From Bacteroides helcogenes P 36-108 (GTDB lineage Bacteria > Bacteroidota > Bacteroidia > Bacteroidales > Bacteroidaceae), in assembly GCF_000186225.1 (NCBI RefSeq), contig NC_014933.1:3100001-3164000 (forward strand): a stretch of 64,000 nucleotides of DNA, in the 5' to 3' direction. This document shows, one piece after another, positions 16,759 through 26,064 of the stretch (its first letter is position 1; every line of letters starts with the position of its first letter). The translations under genes were made by a program, and so were the position numbers. Under the pieces are notes generated by a model that saw nothing but the letters and a program-made list of their open reading frames with translations, was not told where the DNA came from and searched no databases.

Positions 16759-16776
16759 AACAATCTGCTTATCTAC

Positions 16777-17784
16777 TCAACGAATACTTGCTCTCATATA
16801 GGCTAACTTAGTTTTTATATACACAATCATTTTCCCCAGAAAGTCAAAACCATGTAAAGCTAACCACATTGGAAGGCGATTGTACAATGGCATCTGCTTG
16901 TATCGCCAAATATTAATGTTTGTTTCAGGAAAAGTAGATTTCCAACGTTTAATATCTTGTATTCCTGAATGAATGAAAAGACCAGACTTTGCCCAAAATT
17001 TAATTTTATCAACCAAATACTTATAACGGTCATTAAAATGGAATGACATCCATTGCTCAAGCAATTCTGCACATAAGATTTGTTCTTCGATATAATTCAA
17101 TTTTGGTTTCATCGCCATTGAAAACAAGTTTTGCCTATTATAGTGATAGAAAGTGTAAGGTACAACAATGGTTTTCAATGAAATAGCTCTTAATCTTAGA
17201 GTAATTCCTAAATCTTCTTGCATATTTATTCCCTCAAACCACCGAATATTATTAGCTGTGTACAATGTCCTGCGTATTAGTTTATTCCATACTGCAGAAT
17301 TCAATGTTGTAGGAATGGAAGCCAATAAAATCTCAGGAGTTTCATTAAGATACGAATATTCAATCTTTTTATGCCAATGATTATATTCTTCAAAGTAATT
17401 ACTGCACACAATATCTGCATTTTGTTTAACCGCAATGCTATACATTGTTTCATACATTTCTGGTTCCACCCAGTCATCACTATCACAGTGAATTATATAC
17501 TCTCCCTTCGCAGCATCAACTCCCTCTTGACGAGTATAAGCAAGTCCACGATTTGGCTCATGAAACAATATTTTCACAAGCGGCTGTCTTTCCGGATATT
17601 CTTTCAAAATATTTTCCAGTATTGTAATACTATTATCCGGAGAACAATCATCAACGAAAATATATTCAATATCCTTTAATGATTGCTCAAATAAAGAACG
17701 TGCACAACGCTCAATATATTTTTCTACATTGTAGATTGGAATAATAACACTAACTTTAGGATTATAACTAACAATATTATTCAT
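16777..17784 (-). CDS. GT2-family glycosyltransferase
   Basis: 335 aa. GT-A fold starting KVSVIIPIYNVEKYIERCAR, with FVDDCSPDNS, the DxD motif in YIIHCDSDDWVEPEMYE (about residue 98) and the acceptor-domain MQEDLGITLRLRAI. The longer C-terminal part (about 200-335) is typical of the LgtA/EpsJ-like subgroup. It is 10 bp downstream of the acyltransferase gene. Sugar specificity unknown. Confidence 0.9.
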   Translation of the reverse strand: MNNIVSYNPKVSVIIPIYNVEKYIERCARSLFEQSLKDIEYIFVDDCSPDNSITILENILKEYPERQPLVKILFHEPNRGLAYTRQEGVDAAKGEYIIHCDSDDWVEPEMYETMYSIAVKQNADIVCSNYFEEYNHWHKKIEYSYLNETPEILLASIPTTLNSAVWNKLIRRTLYTANNIRWFEGINMQEDLGITLRLRAISLKTIVVPYTFYHYNRQNLFSMAMKPKLNYIEEQILCAELLEQWMSFHFNDRYKYLVDKIKFWAKSGLFIHSGIQDIKRWKSTFPETNINIWRYKQMPLYNRLPMWLALHGFDFLGKMIVYIKTKLAYMRASIR

Positions 17785-17794
17785 TATAAAATCA

Positions 17795-18475
17795 TTAAAA
17801 CAATCGTTCTCTTGACCAATATATATTCTCTTTCACAACCTTAGCAAGAACTCCAGCCGCTAAACAATTCTTTGGAACATCCTTTGTGATAACACTATTA
17901 GATGCTAAAATAGCGCCTTCTCCAATTGTAACACCTTTCATAACAGTAGTTTGAGGGGCTATCCAAACATGCTTTGCTATCCAAACCGCCTTTGCTTCAT
18001 TAATCCGTTCATGGTCGCTATTAAATATTGGATGAGAATCACTATTCCTAATTATTATATTATTAGAAAGCATACAATCTTCACCTAAATTTATAGAAGA
18101 ACCATATTCTTGTACACATAAATGTACTGTATGAGTAAATGTACAAGAATTACCTACAATGATTGTATTATTATCGCCTTCAATCCAAAAACTGCACTTC
18201 TTACCTATAATACAATTATTACCTATAATAACTTTATTGTTTTTTCCACGAACATATATCTTCAAACCATAAATTCTACTTTTTATTCCTATTCTTATAT
18301 AATTATTACACCCTCTAATATCTTTATCTATGGAAGAATACAAAGCTTTATTCTCAATTGTATTACTAATTCGCCAAGTTAATCTTATAAATAAAGGAAA
18401 TGTCAATAACCTCAAATAATAGATTATTTTAAATAGAAATGAACTTGATTTCACCAATTTATTAATTAAATCCAT
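17795..18475 (-). CDS. Hexapeptide-repeat acyltransferase
   Basis: 226 aa. From about residue 60 it has the imperfect hexapeptide repeats of a left-handed beta-helix (VIIGNNCIIGKKCSFWIEGD, IIVGNSCTF, INLGEDCMLSNNIII). It ends in the typical AKHVWIAPQTTVMKGVTIGE and GAILASNSVITKDVP acetyltransferase tail with the catalytic-type histidine in SDSHPI. It probably O-acetylates a capsule sugar using acetyl-CoA. The stretch 18476-18576 upstream holds nothing I recognise. Confidence 0.9.
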   Translation of the reverse strand: MDLINKLVKSSSFLFKIIYYLRLLTFPLFIRLTWRISNTIENKALYSSIDKDIRGCNNYIRIGIKSRIYGLKIYVRGKNNKVIIGNNCIIGKKCSFWIEGDNNTIIVGNSCTFTHTVHLCVQEYGSSINLGEDCMLSNNIIIRNSDSHPIFNSDHERINEAKAVWIAKHVWIAPQTTVMKGVTIGEGAILASNSVITKDVPKNCLAAGVLAKVVKENIYWSRERLF

Positions 18476-18576
18476 AACAAGAATAACTCATTAATAATCA
18501 TATAAATATAAAAGACCAAAGGATACTATTTAACATATATTTCTTGTATTAAAACTATTATTCAATGTTAATTTAT

Positions 18577-19281
18577 TCAATAAAGAATACTGTTAGCAAT
18601 CCTTTCTTCACGAGTGTACCAAACTATATTCGTAGCTTCCTTTTTATAATCGAAATGCTCGTTAGGAATCATGAAGTTAGCACCATAATGAGCCTGTAGA
18701 TATTTGTCCGTCTCAATGGGCACATTCAACATCATACCTTCAAATGGTATCTGCGTCAAGCCCCTATAAGGTACTGATATTTTCTTTACTTGCATCAGAG
18801 AAAGATTTCTGTTTTCACCTCCAAACGGAGAAAAGCTATTACAATATGCTCCATTTTCATCTTTATGAAAGAAAAAAACATCTATTGAAACACCCGCATA
18901 TTCATAAGTTTGTTCAAAGCCATCAACACCATCATCTCCGACTTTAAATTCCCTGATTAATTTAAAGCCGGCTTTTGTCAATACATCATAAACCATCGTT
19001 GTATTCTTAAAAAACACACCAATATCTAAATCGTAGTCATGCTTTATAAAACCATGTTCCCTGTATGCACCCAGCAACGTTCCGAATTCAAGCCAAAAAG
19101 AAATTCCATTTGCATCTAAGGCCTCTTTAAGCTTTTCCAACAAAAGCTTAGCATTTCGACGAAACACTCTTTTTTTCTGATTAAGTTTACATGCAACAAA
19201 AGTTCTGTAAATCGGACGAATCAATGCTTTAGCTAAAATATTATCTCTATACCTAAAAGCCAAACGGTGAATTAAATTCAT
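18577..19281 (-). CDS. LicD-family phosphotransferase
   Basis: 234 aa. The core reads GISFWLEFGTLLGAYREHGF followed by IKHDYDLDIGVFFKN, the LicD nucleotidyltransferase-fold signature with its metal-binding D-x-D-x-D. LicD proteins move phosphocholine, or a related phospho-group, from a CDP donor onto a cell-surface sugar. The nucleotidyltransferase-aminotransferase fusion four genes upstream could make that donor. It follows the ATP-grasp gene by 14 bp. The real substrate is unproven; proteins of this fold are also named fukutin-like. Confidence 0.85.
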   Translation of the reverse strand: MNLIHRLAFRYRDNILAKALIRPIYRTFVACKLNQKKRVFRRNAKLLLEKLKEALDANGISFWLEFGTLLGAYREHGFIKHDYDLDIGVFFKNTTMVYDVLTKAGFKLIREFKVGDDGVDGFEQTYEYAGVSIDVFFFHKDENGAYCNSFSPFGGENRNLSLMQVKKISVPYRGLTQIPFEGMMLNVPIETDKYLQAHYGANFMIPNEHFDYKKEATNIVWYTREERIANSILY

Positions 19282-19295
19282 ATAGTTAAATCAAA

Positions 19296-20420
19296 TTATT
19301 TATTAAAAAAATATTCCATAAATTCCTTCTTAAGACCATGATTCCCATCTTGATGACCATTAATTTCCCAATTATCATTGCCTTCAATAAATACTGGTCC
19401 ATTTTCTGTTATTGCAATGTCCCATCCTATTGAATGAATATCCAAGAAAAAAGTATGGAATCTTATAGCCATCTCAATGGATTCTTTCAAAAATGGAATA
19501 GTAAATGTACTAAAAACAATATGACTGTTAGGATGTTCCGCCGTTTTCAATCCATAATTTGGCTTATATATGCCGTATTCATCCAAACGCCCTGTACTTA
19601 TATCAAATCCAACAGCAATTCCACCTTGTGAAGTATTATCTACAATACTACCATTAGCACCTATACGAAGAATAGGCGGTATCGTTTTAATCTCACCATC
19701 TTTTAGACTTCTTATTGTCACAAGTCTAATCGTATTGACAGACTTATCATACAATCTATCCATCTCATGATGCTGCACTACTTTCTCTTGGCAGATAAAA
19801 GTCGCACTACTTATATCATTCCTAAAATGAGCTAACGATATTTCTATTCCATTTTCGAATATATTTCCACTTCGAATCTGCAATGCGAATATTCCTTTTC
19901 CACATTCACCGTCTATAACTTTACAAAACATATCATAGTCACCGGATATTACAAAATCGTCTAATGACATTTCCATTTTCACATCTACCAGATAAACATG
20001 TTCGTTACGGATATAAGCAATAATACGAGGAGTGCTAACGCCAAATTTATCAGCAATCAAACCGAAATAAAATTTATTTCGCAAAAGACATGTGCTATTA
20101 TGAATAGACTTTAAATTCAATTCATCCCTGCGCTTCATGAATGGTGCATAATTTACATATTCACTTGCTTCCTTATCGCCTTTAACATCCAAACCATACA
20201 TAAAATAATACTCGTTGGGAGCACCGTCTTTTATTATATATTTTACTTGTTCAAAGAAAACACGACAGTGTGGCTTACTTTTTTTCTCTGGAAAATAACT
20301 CGCATGACTCCAATACTCCTTATGGGAAAAGAGCGCACATATACATTTGGGTTTTGTATATAAAGTCATGACTACCCAATTCAGTAATAATTCAATAAGT
20401 GAAAATAATCTACGCTTCAT
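19296..20420 (-). CDS. Sugar-transfer-associated ATP-grasp protein
   Basis: 374 aa. The central and C-terminal parts match the ATP-grasp family associated with sugar transfer (ATPgrasp_ST): CKVIDGECGKGIFALQI (phosphate-binding region, about 165-180), VNTIRLVTIRSLKDGEIKTI, NTSQGGIAVGFDISTGRL and the late metal-site GWDIAITENGPVFIEGNDNW. ATP-grasp enzymes join a carboxylate to an amine through an acyl phosphate, so this one could attach an amino acid or amine to the polysaccharide. It is paired with the CapA-like gene upstream (12 bp). Substrate is inference. Confidence 0.85.
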   Translation of the reverse strand: MKRRLFSLIELLLNWVVMTLYTKPKCICALFSHKEYWSHASYFPEKKSKPHCRVFFEQVKYIIKDGAPNEYYFMYGLDVKGDKEASEYVNYAPFMKRRDELNLKSIHNSTCLLRNKFYFGLIADKFGVSTPRIIAYIRNEHVYLVDVKMEMSLDDFVISGDYDMFCKVIDGECGKGIFALQIRSGNIFENGIEISLAHFRNDISSATFICQEKVVQHHEMDRLYDKSVNTIRLVTIRSLKDGEIKTIPPILRIGANGSIVDNTSQGGIAVGFDISTGRLDEYGIYKPNYGLKTAEHPNSHIVFSTFTIPFLKESIEMAIRFHTFFLDIHSIGWDIAITENGPVFIEGNDNWEINGHQDGNHGLKKEFMEYFFNK

Positions 20421-20432
20421 AAATTGCTCAAT

Positions 20433-21569
20433 TTAACATTCATGATTACGATAAATAATCTCTTGTTCAAGTTCTTTTTGGAGAATGAGTCTGCTCATTT
20501 TTTTACTTCTAAAATATAGAGACCTAATAGCTCTAAAGAGAAAATAAGAAAACGAATAGAAAGGAAGACCAACCATTAATTGTGAGATCTTGAAAAGAAA
20601 AGGTTTTCTTATCCTCCCCTCTATTATATTGTCGCAGAGTTTCGTTAATCTATAACTAGCACATACAACATTATCATTTATTTCTATACACCCTATCATA
20701 CCGATATTCTCTGTTTCCCTCCATTTCATTAATAGAGGATGTGAGACATAGGGCCATCCATAAGAATATGGACAATTGGACAAATCTTCACCTTCACTTG
20801 GATAATAAGTAGGTCTGGGTTTATTTATATATCTGTCTGGAAAGAAAAAATTACCCAAACTAAAGTATATAAATTTATTATGACTACTTATCAGTGGCTG
20901 AATTCTATGTGTATGCCCACCAATGATTCCATCAGCTCCCCAGTTTAGGATTTTATCAGCTAATGTTGTCATTGATGGAGTAGGGAAATAGGAATATTCT
21001 ACACCCCAATGAAGAAAAATAAAAAGATGATCATATTGACTTTTATTTTTTTCAATACTTTCCTTTATGCTCTTTTCTCTCATTTCATTCATGCCCGCTT
21101 TATTTTCAGTTGCAAACGGTACATATCCAACAGTATCCATCCTCCAATCACAAAAGGCCAAAAACGCAATTGACACTCCCGCAAATGTAAAGACAGCAGG
21201 ACGAGAGGCTTCTTCTGAATTCAACCCAGCCCCACAATACTTTATTCCTAATTTATCAAGTTGTTTACATGTATTAATCAAGCCCTCTTCACCTAAATCA
21301 AATGCATGATTATTTGCCAAACTGACAACATCAATCCCCATTTCTTTAACTCTGTACAGATCAGAAGTCGGAGCATAGACTATGTCTTGTTTTCGTACCA
21401 TCTTCTCAGGATCAAAACTAGGCTTATCTCCTATCGCACATTCCAATGTAGCAACTCTAATATCAAATGACTTTAAAAATTCTAAGACATCACTTTTTAT
21501 ATAATTATCCTTCTTCCCATGATGAACACCGGCAGGCATTACATCACCAACACATGCTATTTTAATCAT
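20433..21569 (-). CDS. CapA/PgsA-family protein
   Basis: 378 aa. Metallophosphatase-like CapA fold: MIKIACVGDVMPAGVHHG at the start, LECAIGD, VSLANNHAFDLGEEGL, FIFLHWGVEY and GADGIIGGHTHRIQPLI. Family members take part in poly-gamma-glutamate capsule synthesis or polysaccharide modification; the enzymatic step is not settled. It has no signal peptide, unlike PgsA. Its start overlaps the flippase stop by four bases (ATGA). The C-terminal ~70 residues are hydrophobic and basic and may touch the membrane. Confidence 0.88.
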   Translation of the reverse strand: MIKIACVGDVMPAGVHHGKKDNYIKSDVLEFLKSFDIRVATLECAIGDKPSFDPEKMVRKQDIVYAPTSDLYRVKEMGIDVVSLANNHAFDLGEEGLINTCKQLDKLGIKYCGAGLNSEEASRPAVFTFAGVSIAFLAFCDWRMDTVGYVPFATENKAGMNEMREKSIKESIEKNKSQYDHLFIFLHWGVEYSYFPTPSMTTLADKILNWGADGIIGGHTHRIQPLISSHNKFIYFSLGNFFFPDRYINKPRPTYYPSEGEDLSNCPYSYGWPYVSHPLLMKWRETENIGMIGCIEINDNVVCASYRLTKLCDNIIEGRIRKPFLFKISQLMVGLPFYSFSYFLFRAIRSLYFRSKKMSRLILQKELEQEIIYRNHEC

Positions 21570-23005
21570 CGTCTAAAAATCGAGGTTAATATTTGTCCTA
21601 TGTTACCTAATTGTTCTACCTTCAAACACCATGATATTATAAAGTATAGAACCAAATATATAATACCCATATAGCAATCATATTCATTTGATATTTCAAA
21701 TATTTCCTTTGTTAAAAATAAGATCATTAATGGGCATGTCGTTATTAATACTATAGGAATGATATCTCTAAATTGCTTACCCAGATTATAACCTATTTGA
21801 GAAGAAACAAGATACATATTTATAAATGAAATCACATAAGCCCCTACAACCATTGCTCACAATATGCCATATACCCCCCACTTCAAACCTGCAAAAATTA
21901 AAATCATTGCAAATATTCTCTTTACCAAATTCCACTTAAATAACAACCAACTTTTACCGATTGCAGCTATAGAATTATATGAAACACCTTGAAATGTCAC
22001 AGCAATACCAGACAAACATAATATTCTAAAATAAGGAACACAATCAATCCATTTTTCTGTAAAAAGAAAGACTATTAAAGGTTTGGCTACCATTATTAAA
22101 AAATACATCAAAGGGGAAATGAGAAATAATAAATTACATGATAATTGTCGAATTATTTTTTCCAATGCCCTATTATCATCTTTGACCTCTACCAATAAAG
22201 GATATGAAACTTGATCTACAACTGAAGCAATACTATTCGATGACTCAGTTGCCAATTTTGCAGACTGTGTATATAATCCCATAACCGTTGAAGAGAATTG
22301 TCTGCCTATGATGAGTCCTTGAATATTATTGCATAGATTATTAAGAAAAGACGAACATAGCATGAAAAATCCGAAATTGAATAATTCTTTTAATGATTTC
22401 CATGAAAACACAAGTGAAGGTATCCACTTATTAAAATACAAATACAGTAAAAAACTAAACACACTCACAAGAATCTGCTGTATGACCAAGCTCCAGACTC
22501 CCATTCCATTATATGCCAAGAAGATTGTAACACAAACAGCCAACAAGGATGATATAACTGTAGCGTAGGCACATTCCTTAAATTTTAATTTCTTTCTTAA
22601 CTGAGTACTTTGTACTACACTCAATGAATTAATTATTAACACTACCCCCAGAACTTTCAACAGATTATTCAATAAGGGCAATTTGTAAAAAGATGCTATA
22701 AATGGAGCACAAAAATACAAAACGATATATGATCCTATTGAGAAGAAAATATTCCAATAAAAAATGGTTGAATAGTCCTTTGTTGTTGGATTTGTTTTCT
22801 GAATCAGAGCAGAAGCAAATCCTCCATCTATAAATGTATTTGATATGACTATAAAAATCATAATCATCCCAATCGCACCATAATCTTCTGGCAATAACAA
22901 TCTTGCCAAAATTATATTAGAAATAAAAGACAAGAAAGTATTACCAAACTTCTGTATAAATGCCCATACAAAACTTATAGTTACTTTTCCCATTATTATA
23001 TCCAA
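21566..23005 (-). pseudogene. Capsule flippase Wzx, broken by an in-frame TGA
   Basis: Lipid-linked oligosaccharide flippase of the MOP superfamily, read as 382 codons, a TGA stop (21857-21859) and then 96 more codons in the same frame. The expected length is about 478 aa. Around the break it reads KWGVYGIL-stop-AMVVGAYVIS; a W codon (TGG) would fit well there. The N-terminus shows the family pattern (SFVWAFIQKFGNTFLSFISN, ILARLLLPEDYGAIGMIMIF). The tail FINMYLVSSQIGYNLGKQFR could restart at ATG 21853 but would not be a transporter alone. Nonsense mutation or sequence error. Confidence 0.85.
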
Positions 23006-23958
23006 AATTTAGCAGTTTCTTTTTCTTGCATAAAGAAAGGAAATTGGGCATTATTTAAACGCTCATATATTTTACATGCAAATAAAATATCATGTAACCC
23101 TAATCCTATATTGTATGCAATAATCCGTTCTTCATCATTCTCACGGCCCGGATTTCGACTCAACAGAACATTACTAAATTCGTCAAAAACCCTAAATTTG
23201 CTAAAGTTTTTGAAGCCACACACATGACCTCTATCATCACCATAAATTTTATCAAAAAACAAATCACAATTTTGAAAACCTCGAGTATGGACAGGTAGCA
23301 GTAAAACACCTTTATTATATAAAGTATTATCAGAACAGATTAAATCTGACGCATCAGTTATACAAGATATGATAATTTCCGCCCCAGATATCAATTCTTG
23401 AACAGTGTCAACTATCTCAAATAGAGCATTGGTATATTCTTGAAATCTTTCTATAAAAGAGTCTGCTTGATTCTTATAACGCAGTAAACGAAATTTAACG
23501 CCTTTATTTGCATACAAAGATAATAAACACATCGCTGTCGCACGAGCTGTATTGCCCAACCCTATAAAAGAGAATGTATATGCATCAGATTTCTTCAATT
23601 TGTCTATAGACAATGCAGCAACTGCACCTGTTCGCATAGTTGTTATCCAATCCCCATCCATCAATGCAAGCAAATGCCCTGTTATACTATCATAAAGAAG
23701 TATATCACTACTTAATGCAGGTTCTCTACCATTTATTCGACACACTTCTTTTACACCAAAAAAACGATAAGGCTGAGGCAGCAATGCCGGCATAGAGGTG
23801 AAAAAATCATTACATTGCGGATGAACGCTTATTTTAGCAGGAAGTTGAGCTTCATATTTCATACGGAATGATTCATCAACCCAAGCCACACACTCCAAAG
23901 GAGATATATTCAAATCACGGATTTGTTTACTTTGAATAATAAGAACTTTATTCTTCAT
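22996..23958 (-). CDS. Ornithine cyclodeaminase/mu-crystallin-family enzyme
   Basis: 320 aa. The NAD-binding Rossmann motif is FSFIGLGNTARATAMCLLSL (about 130-150). GDWITTMRTGAVAALSIDKL matches the family's substrate/NAD region with the conserved Arg-Thr-Gly-Ala. Family members are ornithine cyclodeaminase, alanine or lysine dehydrogenase-like and SbnB-type diaminopropionate synthases. In a capsule locus the product is probably an amino acid or imino compound that ends on the polysaccharide. It lies 5 bp downstream of the fused aminotransferase gene and overlaps the flippase start by 10 bp. Confidence 0.85.
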   Translation of the reverse strand: MKNKVLIIQSKQIRDLNISPLECVAWVDESFRMKYEAQLPAKISVHPQCNDFFTSMPALLPQPYRFFGVKEVCRINGREPALSSDILLYDSITGHLLALMDGDWITTMRTGAVAALSIDKLKKSDAYTFSFIGLGNTARATAMCLLSLYANKGVKFRLLRYKNQADSFIERFQEYTNALFEIVDTVQELISGAEIIISCITDASDLICSDNTLYNKGVLLLPVHTRGFQNCDLFFDKIYGDDRGHVCGFKNFSKFRVFDEFSNVLLSRNPGRENDEERIIAYNIGLGLHDILFACKIYERLNNAQFPFFMQEKETAKFWI

Positions 23959-23963
23959 CTTAT

Positions 23964-25772
23964 TTACAATGACTTTAAAATACCAATCAATTTTGCATTG
24001 TCTTCCCTATTCCTGATAGCCAGACGTATCAGGTTTCGTCCATTCATATGCGACTTCAAGCCACAGTTGCTGATAATGACATCATGCTCTATCAACTTTT
24101 GTGTCAGTTCGGCAGAAGTATATTTGTCTATAACCTCGCACAAGAAATAATTGGCCTGCGAAGGAATGACATGCAAGTATGTAATCTGCGTCAGCTCCCT
24201 AAAGAAGATTTCACGCTCTGCAATGAATTTCTGACACGCTTTTGCATAGTCTTTTTCGTACTTTCCATAAATCTGCAAATAGAACTCCGCAAAAGAATTG
24301 ATGTTCCAAATGGAAACTTCTTTCTTTATATGAGCTATTAAATCCACGTTAGAAGATGCAAATACACCTAATCTTAAACCGGGTACGCCATAAGATTTAC
24401 TGATAGATTTCATTACCATCATAGATGGATATTGCAGAAGTATATCATTATGCAATAAACTATTATCTGCATATCCCGTAGTAAAATCCACAAAACTCTC
24501 ATCGACAATCAGGCGTATTTTCTTGCCTTCACACCAAGAAGCCAATCTAAGCACATCCTTCTTGGATATAAAGTTCCCGGACGGATTATCCGGATTGATA
24601 AGTAACAATAATGATATTGGCTTATCGTCATAAAAATCCATCAAGTCATCTGCTGTATAGGAAAAGTTCGTGTTTTGCGAAATATAAGCCACTATCTGTC
24701 CCGGACGAAGCCGGTTGGGATATTCGTCAAATGTAGGATAAATAATGCCAACCTTGTCACCTGCATGTTCTTCCATCACAACCTTGATAAGTTCGGCAGC
24801 ACCATTACCCACCACAACAAACTCTTGCTTTATACCAAAATATTTACCTGCCAACAAAGAATTTACATACATACCCGAAGGGTATTCTGTGAGTAATGTA
24901 TCGAAGTTGGCACGAAGCTCATCCTTCATGCGCTTAGATGGAAAAAATGGATTGACGAGGTAACAATAATCTAATAATTTAGGGAAACGCCAAAAACCTC
25001 CATAGCGCTTATGATATTCTTCATACTTAGTTTCACTACAAGAAAATATAGTTGAAGCAATATCCAAATCTTGTACATCATCTATCTCATACCATTTTTC
25101 ATCCTGAATTGGTAAAGCTTTTAGAGTTGATGAATTAAGCAATGTCAACACACGCAATACCTGTTCATAGTATTCATTATTTCCCATCACCCGACTATAA
25201 GCATCAAGAAAAGGAACATATTCGTTTGTAGAGAACTCGCGGCTGAACTTGTAAATGTTTACCGTTTTATAGTAAACATCTGCATCTTCATATCTAAAGG
25301 CTTGCTTGGGCACAAAATTCACAATATTACAATCTGTGTCTATACGCACCATCGTACCATCCATCCATGTCTCATATTTGGCAACCAATGCCAAATTCGG
25401 ATAAGCATCATCTACTATCATCGGGAAAAGTGCATCGTCAAATATCAAATCAGATTCAATAAGTAAAGTATCATCCTCCTGAAGCTCTTTTTTTGCCAAT
25501 GAAAGCGAATAGATGTTATTGGTCTTGTCATATACAGGATTATCAATGTACTCTATCTTTATTCCCTTATATTCGCTACCAATATAATTCTTTAAATTTT
25601 CTCCTTTGTAGCCTATTACAATGACAACACGAGATAAAGCGAGCCTTGATAGTTGTGTCAATGTTCTATCAATAAGTGATATACCATTCACTTGTATCAT
25701 ACACTTGGTATTGTGTTGGGTCAAATCACCCAAACGTTTCCCCATGCCAGCGGCTAAAATTATTGCTTGCAT
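23964..25772 (-). CDS. Fused LicC-like nucleotidyltransferase and PLP aminotransferase/decarboxylase
   Basis: 602 aa with two domains. Residues 1-235 are a sugar/choline-phosphate nucleotidyltransferase: AIILAAGMGKRLGDLTQHNT with the G-x-G-x-R loop, TKCMIQVNG, LIESDLIF. Residues 245-602 are a fold-type I PLP enzyme close to HisC/CobD: NPDNPSGNF, LIVDESFVDFT (Asp for the PLP ring), MKSISKSYGVPGLRLG (PLP lysine) and a late NLIRLAIRNR. The arrangement suggests that one polypeptide makes a phospho-amine and activates it as a CDP-type donor, in line with LicD downstream. Similar separate enzymes make CDP-ethanolamine or serinol phosphate for Campylobacter capsules. Substrate is inference. Confidence 0.88.
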   Translation of the reverse strand: MQAIILAAGMGKRLGDLTQHNTKCMIQVNGISLIDRTLTQLSRLALSRVVIVIGYKGENLKNYIGSEYKGIKIEYIDNPVYDKTNNIYSLSLAKKELQEDDTLLIESDLIFDDALFPMIVDDAYPNLALVAKYETWMDGTMVRIDTDCNIVNFVPKQAFRYEDADVYYKTVNIYKFSREFSTNEYVPFLDAYSRVMGNNEYYEQVLRVLTLLNSSTLKALPIQDEKWYEIDDVQDLDIASTIFSCSETKYEEYHKRYGGFWRFPKLLDYCYLVNPFFPSKRMKDELRANFDTLLTEYPSGMYVNSLLAGKYFGIKQEFVVVGNGAAELIKVVMEEHAGDKVGIIYPTFDEYPNRLRPGQIVAYISQNTNFSYTADDLMDFYDDKPISLLLLINPDNPSGNFISKKDVLRLASWCEGKKIRLIVDESFVDFTTGYADNSLLHNDILLQYPSMMVMKSISKSYGVPGLRLGVFASSNVDLIAHIKKEVSIWNINSFAEFYLQIYGKYEKDYAKACQKFIAEREIFFRELTQITYLHVIPSQANYFLCEVIDKYTSAELTQKLIEHDVIISNCGLKSHMNGRNLIRLAIRNREDNAKLIGILKSL

Positions 25773-25870
25773 AAAATAATTGTTTTTTGTAATAAAGCAA
25801 ATTAAGTCAGAAGTTGAACAGATTCTTTGTTTAGAAGCTTTTTACTCCTTTTTCTGCAAAGTAAAGTTCC

Positions 25871-25911
25871 TGACACCCTGTCACCACTCTTGCGGCGGTG
25901 TCAGGGTGTCA
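25871..25911. repeat. Inverted repeat TGACACCCTGTCACC / GGTGTCAGGGTGTCA
   Basis: 15-bp arms (25871-25885 and 25897-25911) with one mismatch and an 11-base loop. It lies 13 bp past the stop of the downstream tiny gene and may end its transcript. The left arm extends to a 23-bp unit that recurs at 26243 and, inverted, at 26355-26379. Confidence 0.75.
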
Positions 25912-25923
25912 AGATGCAAAGCG

Positions 25924-26064
25924 TCATCGGTTGCTGTAATCCAGTTTAAGGCGTTCATACAGCTCGTTGAGCACTGTGTGCAGCATGTGGGTGTCACCCT
26001 GATCTATGAGATGATCCAGATAAATCCGCAACACAGCAAAGTATTGAAAGAAATCCTTCTTCAT
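25924..26064 (-). CDS. Tiny hypothetical protein, downstream member of an overlapping pair
   Basis: 46 aa, MKKDFFQYFAVLRIYLDHLI followed by DQGDTHMLHTVLNELYERLK. The composition is helical and amphipathic, unlike random sequence. Its ATG overlaps the stop of the preceding tiny gene in the classic ATGA arrangement, and it ends just before the inverted repeat. No family recognised. Alternatively the pair is one gene split by a frameshift, but the clean overlap argues for two translationally coupled genes. Confidence 0.5.
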   Translation of the reverse strand: MKKDFFQYFAVLRIYLDHLIDQGDTHMLHTVLNELYERLKLDYSNR

